A stretch of DNA of 6,196 nt, taken from NCBI GenBank assembly GCA_024762845.1, contig JANTGQ010000088.1, positions 1-6,196 of the forward strand, given 5' to 3'. The position numbers and the translations under genes are program-made. Below the pieces are notes generated by a model. That model did no database searches. It saw only the letters and a program-made list of their open reading frames with translations, and was not told the DNA's origin. Below, one piece after another: positions 1 to 5,606 of the stretch. Position 1 is the stretch's first letter. The number at the start of each line of letters is the position of its first letter. The DNA comes from Nitratifractor sp. Lineage in GTDB: Bacteria > Campylobacterota > Campylobacteria > Campylobacterales > Sulfurovaceae.

Positions 1-59
1 GTTTGCGCCCTAAGAAGCGTAGAGAGTAGAAGTGTAAAAAGTAAAAGTTGTAATTTCAT
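1..59 (-). CDS. Start of an exported protein, cut off by the window edge
   Basis: Reading leftwards from an ATG at 59-57, an open frame of 19 codons continues to the edge of the window. It encodes MKLQLLLFTLLLSTLLRAQ. This looks like a Sec signal peptide: a Lys after Met, a leucine-rich hydrophobic core of about 13 residues, and a small residue (Ala18) where signal peptidase could cut. An AAAGGAA ribosome-binding site lies at 69-75, 9 bases before the start codon. The gene is on the same strand as nifU and begins about 87 bases after the nifU stop. The mature protein lies outside the window, so its function cannot be named. It is probably periplasmic or in the outer membrane. The call rests on the RBS, the signal-like composition and the open frame only. 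Confidence 0.6.
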   Translation of the reverse strand, partial: MKLQLLLFTLLLSTLLRAQ

Positions 60-106
60 TATATAATATTCCTTTCGAAGAGCTGGAAAAATAAAAACTA
101 TTCGGA

Positions 107-112
107 ATTATA
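107..112 (-). promoter_or_regulatory. Possible -10 box for the exported-protein gene
   Basis: The minus strand reads TATAAT here, about 47 bases before the start codon at 59, and is preceded by TG. No convincing -35 hexamer is visible at 16-18 bases, but Campylobacterota sigma-70 promoters usually have a strong -10 box and a weak -35. AT-rich spacers often contain this hexamer by chance, so the call is tentative. Confidence 0.3.
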
Positions 113-142
113 CAGTAGAAGTTAATAATATGGAGTTAAATC

Positions 143-167
143 CGTGTTACCCTATTGGTAAAACACG
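143..167 (-). terminator. Stem-loop at the 3' end of nifU, weak terminator candidate
   Basis: CGTGTT at 143-148 pairs with AACACG at 162-167. An inner ACC/GGT (149-151 with 157-159) adds three pairs beyond a 2-base bulge, and the loop is CTATT. The structure includes the nifU stop codon. On the minus strand it is followed by GATTTAAC, not by a T-run, so it is not a standard intrinsic terminator. It may instead protect the 3' end of the nifSU transcript or give partial termination. Confidence 0.35.
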
Positions 168-1130
168 AATATTTTCATCTACTTTCTGCTTAAGAACCGA
201 CTCTATAGCAAAAAGAGTGCCGGTGCTTCCTGTAGAGCAGGTAGAGCAGGCTCCCAAATATTTAATATAGATGTCATAAAACTCTCCATTCTCTTTAATA
301 TCAACAACCTCCATATCTCCGCCATCCATCTTAAGCATTGGTCTTATATCACTCTCAACCACACTATCAACAGCTTTTATTCTTTGTACTATGGTCATTT
401 TTGCAAAATCGTTAGCGCCGCTAGATACTGTATCAGATGCCTCTTGCAGTTTTTCAAGCTCTTGCTCTTTAAGTGCATCTTCTAATATATCAACAAGATA
501 GATATCTTTTGCCTCATGTCCACCAGGTTCAATACAAGATTTACAAAACGCTCCCGCTTTTGTATAGTCTGTTACCTGCTCAAGCGTAGTAAGTTTGTTA
601 AGCTTGATAACCTCTTTAAGAGTATCCAAAGTGACTCTTGCACACTCACAGACAATTATTTCTGTCTCGAAGCTATCCATATCTACACCTTTATGGATTG
701 CGGCAGCTTTTTTAATTACATCATATGCCATTACAGAACAGTGCATTTTTTGCGGTGGAACTGCAGGCGTATCTGGCGTATCACGCATAGCTTTCTCTAC
801 ATCTATATTAGTAATTTTAACCGCTTCATCAACAGTTTTTCCCATACAAAGTTCTGTCATAACATCGCTCGAAGCAATTGCAGTACCACAGCCAAAGCTT
901 TTAAATTTAGAGTCAATAATTTTATCTGTATCCTTCTCTACCGCCCAGTAGAGTCTTACGGCATCTCCACAACTCTCTGCCCCAAAATCTGCAACAATGA
1001 GCTTTGCATTTTTTGCTTCAGCCTCCTCTTCTGTAATTTCACCCTGATATATTGGGTTATTCATTCTATTTACTACAACATTTGAGTACTCATCCCATAT
1101 CGAACCTGTTACTAAATCGTTTTTTGCCAT
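147..1130 (-). CDS. nifU: NifU, Fe-S cluster scaffold protein for nitrogenase
   Basis: This 327-residue protein has the full three-domain NifU structure. An IscU-type scaffold domain (about residues 10-145) carries Cys54 in a CGD motif, Cys81 in FGCGTAIASSD and Cys131 in KMHCSVM. A central BFD-type [2Fe-2S] domain has Cys161, Cys163, Cys196 and Cys199, with the spacing I recall from Azotobacter NifU. A C-terminal Nfu domain (about 245-327) contains MDGGD and the pair Cys295-x-x-Cys298. The N-terminus has an acidic stretch (about residues 28-42) before the scaffold core, which resembles Helicobacter-type NifU. NifU assembles Fe-S clusters from NifS sulfur in the cytoplasm and passes them to nitrogenase proteins. 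It lies 16 bases after nifS, with AGGA at 1137-1140 six bases before the ATG, so it is probably transcribed with nifS from the sigma-54 promoter upstream of nifS. All key cysteines are present. Confidence 0.96.
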   Translation of the reverse strand: MAKNDLVTGSIWDEYSNVVVNRMNNPIYQGEITEEEAEAKNAKLIVADFGAESCGDAVRLYWAVEKDTDKIIDSKFKSFGCGTAIASSDVMTELCMGKTVDEAVKITNIDVEKAMRDTPDTPAVPPQKMHCSVMAYDVIKKAAAIHKGVDMDSFETEIIVCECARVTLDTLKEVIKLNKLTTLEQVTDYTKAGAFCKSCIEPGGHEAKDIYLVDILEDALKEQELEKLQEASDTVSSGANDFAKMTIVQRIKAVDSVVESDIRPMLKMDGGDMEVVDIKENGEFYDIYIKYLGACSTCSTGSTGTLFAIESVLKQKVDENIRVLPIG

Positions 1131-1146
1131 TTTTTATCCTTTTATT

Positions 1147-2346
1147 TTATAATCCACTTACGTGCTTCTGTGGTGCGTATGCGTATGAGCTTGATATCCC
1201 TCTTAGTCTCTCAACTGCTTTTGTAATCTGCTCTATTGCGTAATCTATCTGCTCTTCTGTATTAAATCTACTTAAAGAGAAACGAACACCTGTATGTGCA
1301 AGTTCACTGTCGCTTCCAAAGGCATTCATTACCGGGTTTGCCTCTAAATCTTCGCTCGCGCAGGCACTTCCTGTACTTGCACCGATACCGCTTTGGTTTA
1401 GATCCCAAAGCATAGATTCACCCTCTACCCCTTTAAATGAGATAAGCGTAGTATTGGGTGTTCTATTTTCACGCCCGCCTATTACAATGGTATCTGGAAG
1501 TTTAAGTATCTCACTCTCTAACTTGTCGCGGAGCATTCGAACATGGTTCTCTTCGTACGCTAATGCCATGGTATTGGTTGCTAAGTGCATCGCTTTACCC
1601 ATTCCAACCATAGATGCAACATCTACAGTTCCGGCTCTTCTACCACCCATCTGCTCTCCACCATGCATTAACGGCATAAGTGGCGTTCCTTTTTTAATGT
1701 AAAGCCCGCCTACACCTTTTGGACCATGGAACTTATGTGCAGAAAACGAAATCATATCAACATTTGCAGCTTGTACATCTACCTTTACCTTGCCTATTGC
1801 CTGTGTTGCATCGGAGTGAAAGATAACACCAGCCTCTTTACATATTTTACCAATCTCTTCTACCGGAAATATTTTGCCGGTCTCATTGTTTGCCCACATA
1901 ATAGAAACAAGAGCCGTATCATCACGAAGCGCCTCTTTTACAGCATCTGCTTCTAAGACTCCCTCTTCGTTTACATTAAGGTACGTTACCTCTACCCCTT
2001 GTCTCTCCAAAAATTTACATGTTGCAGTAATTGCCGGGTGTTCAACCTCTGAAGTAATAATATGTTTTTTATCACCATTTAGTATCTGCTCTATCCAGGT
2101 GCTTTGCAGTACCCAGTTGTTTGACTCTGTCGCATTAGCAGTAACTACAATGTCATCTTCATCGTTTGCGTTTATTCCTGCATAAAGATAATCCAGCGCT
2201 TCAAGCATTTTAGGGTGTGTACCAGAGCCAAAACGATGCAGAGAGTTTGGGTTTCCGTAGATATCACAAAAAAATGGTTTCATCTCCTCAAATACCTGAG
2301 GGTCAACCATAGTTGTAGCATTATTATCTAAATAGACTTCCATCAT
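1147..2346 (-). CDS. nifS: NifS, cysteine desulfurase
   Basis: This PLP-dependent class V aminotransferase-fold enzyme (399 residues, usual family length) converts cysteine to alanine and supplies persulfide sulfur to NifU. It opens with VYLDNNATT. The PLP-stacking histidine is His103 (SEVEHPA), Asp179 and Gln182 lie in HSDATQAIG, and the Schiff-base lysine is Lys205 in SFSAHKFHGPKG. Arg-rich GGRRAGT follows at about 234-240. The catalytic loop cysteine is Cys329 in GSACAS. The C-terminus has a short tail, with SSYAYAP starting at 386, beyond the conserved core. The start is ATGATG, and an AAGGA at 2353-2357 is 6 bases from the first ATG and 9 from the second, so either Met could be used. It is the first gene of the nifSU operon, about 51 bases after the predicted sigma-54 transcript start. 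Its pairing with a full-length NifU in a nif locus favours NifS over IscS. Confidence 0.95.
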   Translation of the reverse strand: MMEVYLDNNATTMVDPQVFEEMKPFFCDIYGNPNSLHRFGSGTHPKMLEALDYLYAGINANDEDDIVVTANATESNNWVLQSTWIEQILNGDKKHIITSEVEHPAITATCKFLERQGVEVTYLNVNEEGVLEADAVKEALRDDTALVSIMWANNETGKIFPVEEIGKICKEAGVIFHSDATQAIGKVKVDVQAANVDMISFSAHKFHGPKGVGGLYIKKGTPLMPLMHGGEQMGGRRAGTVDVASMVGMGKAMHLATNTMALAYEENHVRMLRDKLESEILKLPDTIVIGGRENRTPNTTLISFKGVEGESMLWDLNQSGIGASTGSACASEDLEANPVMNAFGSDSELAHTGVRFSLSRFNTEEQIDYAIEQITKAVERLRGISSSYAYAPQKHVSGL

Positions 2347-2407
2347 ATTTATTCCTTAAGTGTTAGAGTATATAAGAGAAAAATTATCTTATTTGTAGAA
2401 GTAATTA

Positions 2408-2423
2408 TGCAAAAAGTGTTCCA
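2408..2423 (-). promoter_or_regulatory. Sigma-54 (-24/-12) promoter of nifSU
   Basis: The minus strand reads TGGAACACTTTTTGCA, against the RpoN consensus TGGCACG-N4-TTGCA. The invariant GG (2422-2421) and GC (2410-2409) are 12 bases apart, as required. The predicted transcript start is near 2397, about 51 bases before the nifS ATG. The site lies just after the terminator of the preceding operon, so nifSU can be switched on independently. Eighteen bases (2405-2422) are identical to the promoter region at 5373-5390. RpoN promoters need an enhancer-binding activator, which for nif genes is normally NifA. Confidence 0.9.
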
Positions 2424-2435
2424 CAAAAATTAGTG

Positions 2436-2459
2436 AAACAAAAAGAGCTATAGAGCTCT
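2436..2459 (-). terminator. Intrinsic terminator of the HicB/TPR/NifU-C-nifX-flavodiiron-nifQ operon
   Basis: The minus strand forms AGAGCT - CTAT - AGCTCT (2459-2454 with 2449-2444), a perfect 6-bp stem with a 4-base loop, followed by a run reading TTTTTGTTT. The nifQ stop codon (2450-2448) lies in the loop and 3' arm, so coding and termination overlap. The stem is short, but its position between the last gene and the next promoter fits a terminator. Confidence 0.65.
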
Positions 2460-2777
2460 ACAGCTAAGACACTTTGTTGTATCCTTACAGACATTGCAAA
2501 CTGAAGGGTTTTCGCCAATTATATTAAAAATATATTTTTTCCATAAAAGTCGTGAAGGTTTAGCCAAAGAGAGTGATGGAAAGTATTGGCTCATATAATA
2601 GGCCGTCTCAAAACGATTACGAAGATTTAAATCTTTATAAAAATGCCCATCTAACAACACCTTTTGGGTTACATGAGGAATAATCTTAGATTTTGTATAC
2701 TCATTTTTTGCATAAAACTGCAACAGTTTTCTTATTTTACTCTCTGTAGTCTCTATTTTTTCAATACTCTGTGTCAT
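2448..2777 (-). CDS. nifQ: NifQ-like protein, probable molybdenum donor for FeMo-cofactor
   Basis: From the ATG at 2777 this is a 109-residue protein, shorter than the 160-180 residues I recall for NifQ. The C-terminal half resembles NifQ: YFPSL at about 65-69, LLWKKY at 77-82 (compare the NifQ RWKKF motif) and PSVCNVCKDTTKC at 91-103 (compare PSCDVC...C). NifQ binds a Mo-Fe-S cluster and supplies molybdenum during FeMo-cofactor synthesis. The usual motif is Cys-x4-Cys-x2-Cys-x5-Cys. Here the first Cys is absent, leaving Cys94-x2-Cys97-x5-Cys103, and a new Cys106 follows, so there are still four cysteines. The start was chosen because ATGA overlaps the flavodiiron stop and GGAG at 2786-2789 is 8 bases away. 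A longer in-frame start at 2840 would lie deep inside the upstream gene. It is the last gene of the operon. The identification is by motif only, and divergence is considerable. Confidence 0.72.
   Translation of the reverse strand: MTQSIEKIETTESKIRKLLQFYAKNEYTKSKIIPHVTQKVLLDGHFYKDLNLRNRFETAYYMSQYFPSLSLAKPSRLLWKKYIFNIIGENPSVCNVCKDTTKCLSCRAL
2478..2493. promoter_or_regulatory. Candidate NifA enhancer site (TGT-N10-ACA) for nifSU
   Basis: The sequence TGT-ATCCTTACAG-ACA fits the NifA upstream activator pattern TGT-N10-ACA exactly, including the T preferred at the fifth spacer position. It lies in the nifQ coding region, centred about 64 bases upstream of the -24 element and about 88 from the predicted nifS transcript start. 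That is a normal enhancer distance for sigma-54 promoters. The pattern is short enough to appear by chance at the level of a few percent in such a stretch. Confidence 0.45.
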
Positions 2778-4000
2778 AACGTCATCTCCACCATTTTCCC
2801 ATTTACAATCTCTGCAAACTCTTGACCATACTCTATACACTCTAAAAGTTCTGTTTTTGTAGGAATGAGTTTAATCTTTTTAGGTTGCAGAGGTACTCTA
2901 AATTTTAAAGATTTCAATCTTGTGTTCATCATATCCACAGCCTCACCACTCCACCCGTAGCTTCCAAAACATCCGCCAAACTTACCCTTTTTCTCAATAA
3001 GCATCATACAGCTTAAAAGATCCCAAACAGGTTTTGGAACATCTCCGTTAATAGTTGGTGCACCAATTAAGATACCGGTACTCTCTTCGAGTATAGAGAG
3101 CATATTCTGTTCATCTAACGCCGTTAGGTCATAGATATTGGCTATTACACTATCTTGTGTCTCTAAACCATCAAAAATAGCCTCAGCCATCTCTTTGGTA
3201 TTTTTATAACTTGTTACATAAAATATCGAAACAACTTTTTTACCATGTTTTGACTTATCCGGCATACTCCACTTTTCATATCTTTCAATATACTGTTGCG
3301 GATTACTCCGCATAATGGGTCCATGTAAATTTGCAATTAAGTCAATATCCAATTGTTTGTAGAGCCGCAAAGCATTCAGTACATCTGTTTTAAATGGGCG
3401 CATAATATGATCGTAGTAGTATTTGAATGCATAATCAAAATCTCCAACAAGATCGTTAAATACCCTGTTATCATAATAGTGACTTCCAAATACATCACCA
3501 CTAAATAAAACTTTATCTTCAACTAGATAAGAGCTCATCGTCTCTGGCCAGTGGAGATTGGGTGTACTTAAAAATTTAATAGTTTTTTCACCCAGAGTTA
3601 TCTCTTTATTTGTCCAGACTGTCTCAAACTCCATATTTTCACGATGGTGGCTAATCGACTTAAGCATCGGTTGTGCCATTGGCGAAATAAATATTTTAGC
3701 CTGAGGCGCTCGTTTTGTAAGCTCCGGCAGCGCACCACTGTGGTCTGGTTCTAAATGGTGCATTACTATATATTTAATCTCATCATAACTACACAAAGAC
3801 TCCAGTTTATCAAAAAACTCTTGCGCAAATGCCTCTTTAACAGTATCGAAAATAACTACACCTTCACTTGTCTTTAAGAGATAGGCATTATATGTAGTAC
3901 CGTTTGCAGTCTTCATAATAATATCAAATGTACGGATATCTTCGTCACTTACTCCTATATAGTATAGAGAGTCTTTAATCTTTATTGCTGTTTTTTTCAT
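2774..4000 (-). CDS. Flavodiiron protein (class A), oxygen or NO reductase
   Basis: From the ATG at 4000 the protein has 408 residues, the usual class A length. An N-terminal metallo-beta-lactamase domain (about 1-250) carries all diiron ligands: His82-x-Glu84-x-Asp86-His87 (HLEPDH), His150 (NLHWPET), Asp169 (SGDVFGSH) and His226 (NLHGP). A flavodoxin domain (about 255-400) follows, with the FMN phosphate loop near YVTSYKNT (261-268), GAPT at 313-316 and GCFGSYGWSGEA at 343-354. No rubredoxin domain is fused, so a separate electron donor is needed. Such enzymes reduce O2 to water or NO to N2O in the cytoplasm. Being inside a nif operon, it probably protects nitrogenase from oxygen; this is inferred. 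The start was chosen because AGGAG at 4006-4010 is 5 bases upstream and the ATG overlaps the nifX stop (ATGA). An in-frame ATG at 4036 lies inside nifX and is not needed. Confidence 0.92.
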   Translation of the reverse strand: MKKTAIKIKDSLYYIGVSDEDIRTFDIIMKTANGTTYNAYLLKTSEGVVIFDTVKEAFAQEFFDKLESLCSYDEIKYIVMHHLEPDHSGALPELTKRAPQAKIFISPMAQPMLKSISHHRENMEFETVWTNKEITLGEKTIKFLSTPNLHWPETMSSYLVEDKVLFSGDVFGSHYYDNRVFNDLVGDFDYAFKYYYDHIMRPFKTDVLNALRLYKQLDIDLIANLHGPIMRSNPQQYIERYEKWSMPDKSKHGKKVVSIFYVTSYKNTKEMAEAIFDGLETQDSVIANIYDLTALDEQNMLSILEESTGILIGAPTINGDVPKPVWDLLSCMMLIEKKGKFGGCFGSYGWSGEAVDMMNTRLKSLKFRVPLQPKKIKLIPTKTELLECIEYGQEFAEIVNGKMVEMTL

Positions 4001-4374
4001 CCTCTCTCCTTTTGTAAAATTATTCTTTTTAACCATAACGGCGCGTTGCCGGTAACCATTTTGTGTATAGAGTTTAATACTGCTTCAATAGTTTCATTCT
4101 CTTGGCTGCTTCGCATCGGATAGATACCCACCTTTTTAACCATATTAGCAGCCTTTGGACCAATTTGAGTAACATATACAATATCACTCTGACCCAAAGA
4201 CTCTATTTTATAGACAAGTTTTTCTATCTCATCTTCATGTTTTTGCGATGCATCAGCCTCTCTTATTAAACTATACCCACTCTTATCAACTTCATAAATA
4301 AAAAACTTTTCACACCAGCCAAAGTGTTGGTTTACATGCACATTGTCTGTTGATGCAATTGCCACTGTTATCAT
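3997..4374 (-). CDS. nifX: NifX-like FeMo-cofactor precursor carrier
   Basis: This 125-residue protein belongs to the dinitrogenase iron-molybdenum cofactor (NifX/NafY/NifB C-terminal) family. It begins with a beta strand, ITVAIAST, followed by VNQHFG at 14-19, the family's conserved His-Phe-Gly motif, with Cys21 just after. The C-terminal NAPLWLKRI (110-118) is the NPPLWL-type signature I associate with true NifX rather than NafY. NifX binds and passes NifB-cofactor or the VK cluster between NifB and NifEN. It overlaps the upstream HicB/TPR/NifU-C gene by ATGA at 4374-4371, with a weak GAGG at 4385-4388 as ribosome-binding site, so coupled translation is likely. It could alternatively be a generic NifX-family protein, but the operon context favours NifX. 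Confidence 0.82.
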   Translation of the reverse strand: MITVAIASTDNVHVNQHFGWCEKFFIYEVDKSGYSLIREADASQKHEDEIEKLVYKIESLGQSDIVYVTQIGPKAANMVKKVGIYPMRSSQENETIEAVLNSIHKMVTGNAPLWLKRIILQKERG

Positions 4375-5342
4375 ATTACATAAACCTCTATTTTTTCATC
4401 GATAACCTGCATTAGTGTATTTAGAATAAGGTCATATGTAGAGGTAGCCGCAAGCGAGCAGCCGGCGCAACTGCCTTGGTAGGCTAGACGAATCTCAATA
4501 TTAGGGTCGGTTTTATAATCTATTAAGAGTATATCTCCCCCATCTTTAACAAGAATTGGTCTTATATATCGCTCTATAGCATCTTTAACTACCTCTAACT
4601 GTGCATCTACGCTTTTATTTCTAAACACTGCATTCTCTGTGGCATTAGAGTTAATTACCCTATCTACACCACCCATCTGAATTTTTGCCATTGCATGCCC
4701 AGATTTGGCTGCACGTAACATAGATTCAAAGCCCTCTTTTACATACTCTATATTTGTTCTATCTTTTAAAAGCAGTAAACCTAAGCGGAAACTTGCCAAT
4801 TGGTGATTGTAGGCAACTGCTCTTCTAAAATACTCTATAGCTTTCTCAACATCTTCAGCAACACCAATTGCACCTTGGTACATTTGTGCCAAATTGTAGT
4901 TTGCCGATGGGTTGTCATAAAGACTCGCCTTCTCAAACCACTCTTTTGCTTTTGAGAAATCTTTTTCTACCCCTTCACCTTTTAAATAGAGTAAGCCTAA
5001 ATTTGTCATAGCCTGATCGTTTTTGAACTTTGCCTCCACTTCCCATATAGCTTTTGCTGTTTCGTAATCTTTTGCTCTATAGGCAGCAAGTGCTCTGCGG
5101 TGCTCTTTAAATCTGACACCTTCACCAGGTTTGGGCAACTCCTCTCCACTCTCTAATGCTTTTGCAATATGCTCTTTTAAGTACTCTTTTGCAATCGCTT
5201 TTGCCTCCTCGGGGTCTTCGCAAGAGGCTTTAATATCAAAATCGGTATAAATTGCCAAAAAGGCATCTCCAATCTCGTGTTCTCCGCCATAACACTCTAT
5301 GGGGTAATTTAATGACATATAGTAATTTAAATCTTTCGACAT
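4371..5342 (-). CDS. HicB-like / Sel1-TPR / NifU C-terminal (Nfu) three-domain protein
   Basis: This 323-residue protein joins three parts. Residues about 9-74 resemble the HicB/UPF0150 fold: a YPIECYGG strand, an acidic DFDIKASCEDPEEAKAIA segment and ESGEELPKPGE at the end. Residues about 80-220 hold Sel1-type TPR repeats, with LGLLYLKGEGVEKD at 115-128 and related units at about 145-178 and 182-213. Residues about 245-323 form an Nfu domain with KDGGD at 266-270 and Cys292-x-x-Cys295 in GSCAGCS, which normally binds a [4Fe-4S] cluster between two subunits. The likely role is an Fe-S carrier with a protein-binding adaptor for nitrogenase maturation; this is inferred. There is no signal peptide, so it is cytoplasmic. 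It is the first gene of its operon, about 23 bases after the predicted sigma-54 start. GGAG at 5348-5351 is 5 bases before the ATG. The repeats and Nfu domain are secure; the HicB resemblance is by eye. Confidence 0.85.
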   Translation of the reverse strand: MSKDLNYYMSLNYPIECYGGEHEIGDAFLAIYTDFDIKASCEDPEEAKAIAKEYLKEHIAKALESGEELPKPGEGVRFKEHRRALAAYRAKDYETAKAIWEVEAKFKNDQAMTNLGLLYLKGEGVEKDFSKAKEWFEKASLYDNPSANYNLAQMYQGAIGVAEDVEKAIEYFRRAVAYNHQLASFRLGLLLLKDRTNIEYVKEGFESMLRAAKSGHAMAKIQMGGVDRVINSNATENAVFRNKSVDAQLEVVKDAIERYIRPILVKDGGDILLIDYKTDPNIEIRLAYQGSCAGCSLAATSTYDLILNTLMQVIDEKIEVYVI

Positions 5343-5375
5343 ATTAGCTCCGATATATTTTATATAGTATTCTTA

Positions 5376-5391
5376 TGCAAAAAGTGTTCCT
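5376..5391 (-). promoter_or_regulatory. Sigma-54 (-24/-12) promoter of the HicB/TPR/NifU-C operon
   Basis: The minus strand reads AGGAACACTTTTTGCA, with GG (5390-5389) and GC (5378-5377) 12 bases apart. It differs from the nifS promoter core only in the first base. The predicted start is near 5365, giving a leader of only about 23 bases. It faces away from the nifH promoter, 255 bases off, so both could share upstream activator sites between them. Confidence 0.88.
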
Positions 5392-5490
5392 CTATTTTTA
5401 GTCTAATTTTATAGATAAATGTTGGGTTAGAGCTATCTACCTTATACATCACAATAATTTTATACCACAGCTGAGAATCTACAAATAATA

Positions 5491-5513
5491 TCTACAAAAA
5501 ACATATTTGTAGA
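5491..5513. repeat. Perfect 8-bp inverted repeat TCTACAAA-N7-TTTGTAGA
   Basis: TCTACAAA at 5491-5498 is mirrored by TTTGTAGA at 5506-5513 across AAACATA. A further TCTACAAA lies at 5478-5485, 13 bases before the left arm. The dyad centre is about 137 bases from the predicted start of the minus operon and about 171 bases from that of nifH, in the range used by sigma-54 enhancers. It may be an operator or enhancer for a dimeric regulator, but it does not match the NifA pattern. Confidence 0.5.
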
Positions 5514-5586
5514 GTGGAAAAACAAAATTTGTAAAGCCAAATTTACGCCTTAAAAAGCGGACAAATTTTCTCCTAAAAATATTTGT

Positions 5587-5606
5587 AAGCCCAATATTAG
5601 GGGCTT
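5587..5606. repeat. Short inverted repeat AAGCCC / GGGCTT
   Basis: AAGCCC at 5587-5592 pairs with GGGCTT at 5601-5606 around an 8-base AT-rich loop. It is the most GC-rich dyad of the divergent region and lies about 40 bases upstream of the nifH promoter. On neither strand does a T-run follow directly, so it is not a clear terminator. Its role is unknown. Confidence 0.35.

Noticed and set aside
516..1085. Long plus-strand open frame opposite nifU
   Set aside because: It lies wholly antisense to nifU, whose protein shows complete motifs; the plus-strand translation has no recognisable domain or RBS-supported start.
2371..2392. Small hairpin in the nifS leader (ATAAGA / TCTTAT)
   Set aside because: It has six pairs, almost all A-U, with a 9-base loop, which is too weak to support in AT-rich sequence.
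2778..2840. Longer N-terminus for the NifQ-like protein with a Cys-containing start
   Set aside because: The extra 21 residues overlap the flavodiiron C-terminus by more than 60 bases; the ATG at 2777 has an RBS and the ATGA overlap seen at the other junctions.
3356..3363. Extra copy of the TTTGTAGA octamer
   Set aside because: It lies inside the flavodiiron coding region far from any promoter and is best explained by chance.
4001..4036. Longer N-terminus for the flavodiiron protein
   Set aside because: The extra 12 residues would lie within nifX and lack a good RBS, while the ATG at 4000 has AGGAG and an ATGA overlap, and gives the usual family start.
5508..5524. NifA site upstream of nifH
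   Set aside because: The spacing is TGT-N11-ACA, one base longer than the established pattern, so I do not annotate it as a NifA site, although its position is suitable.
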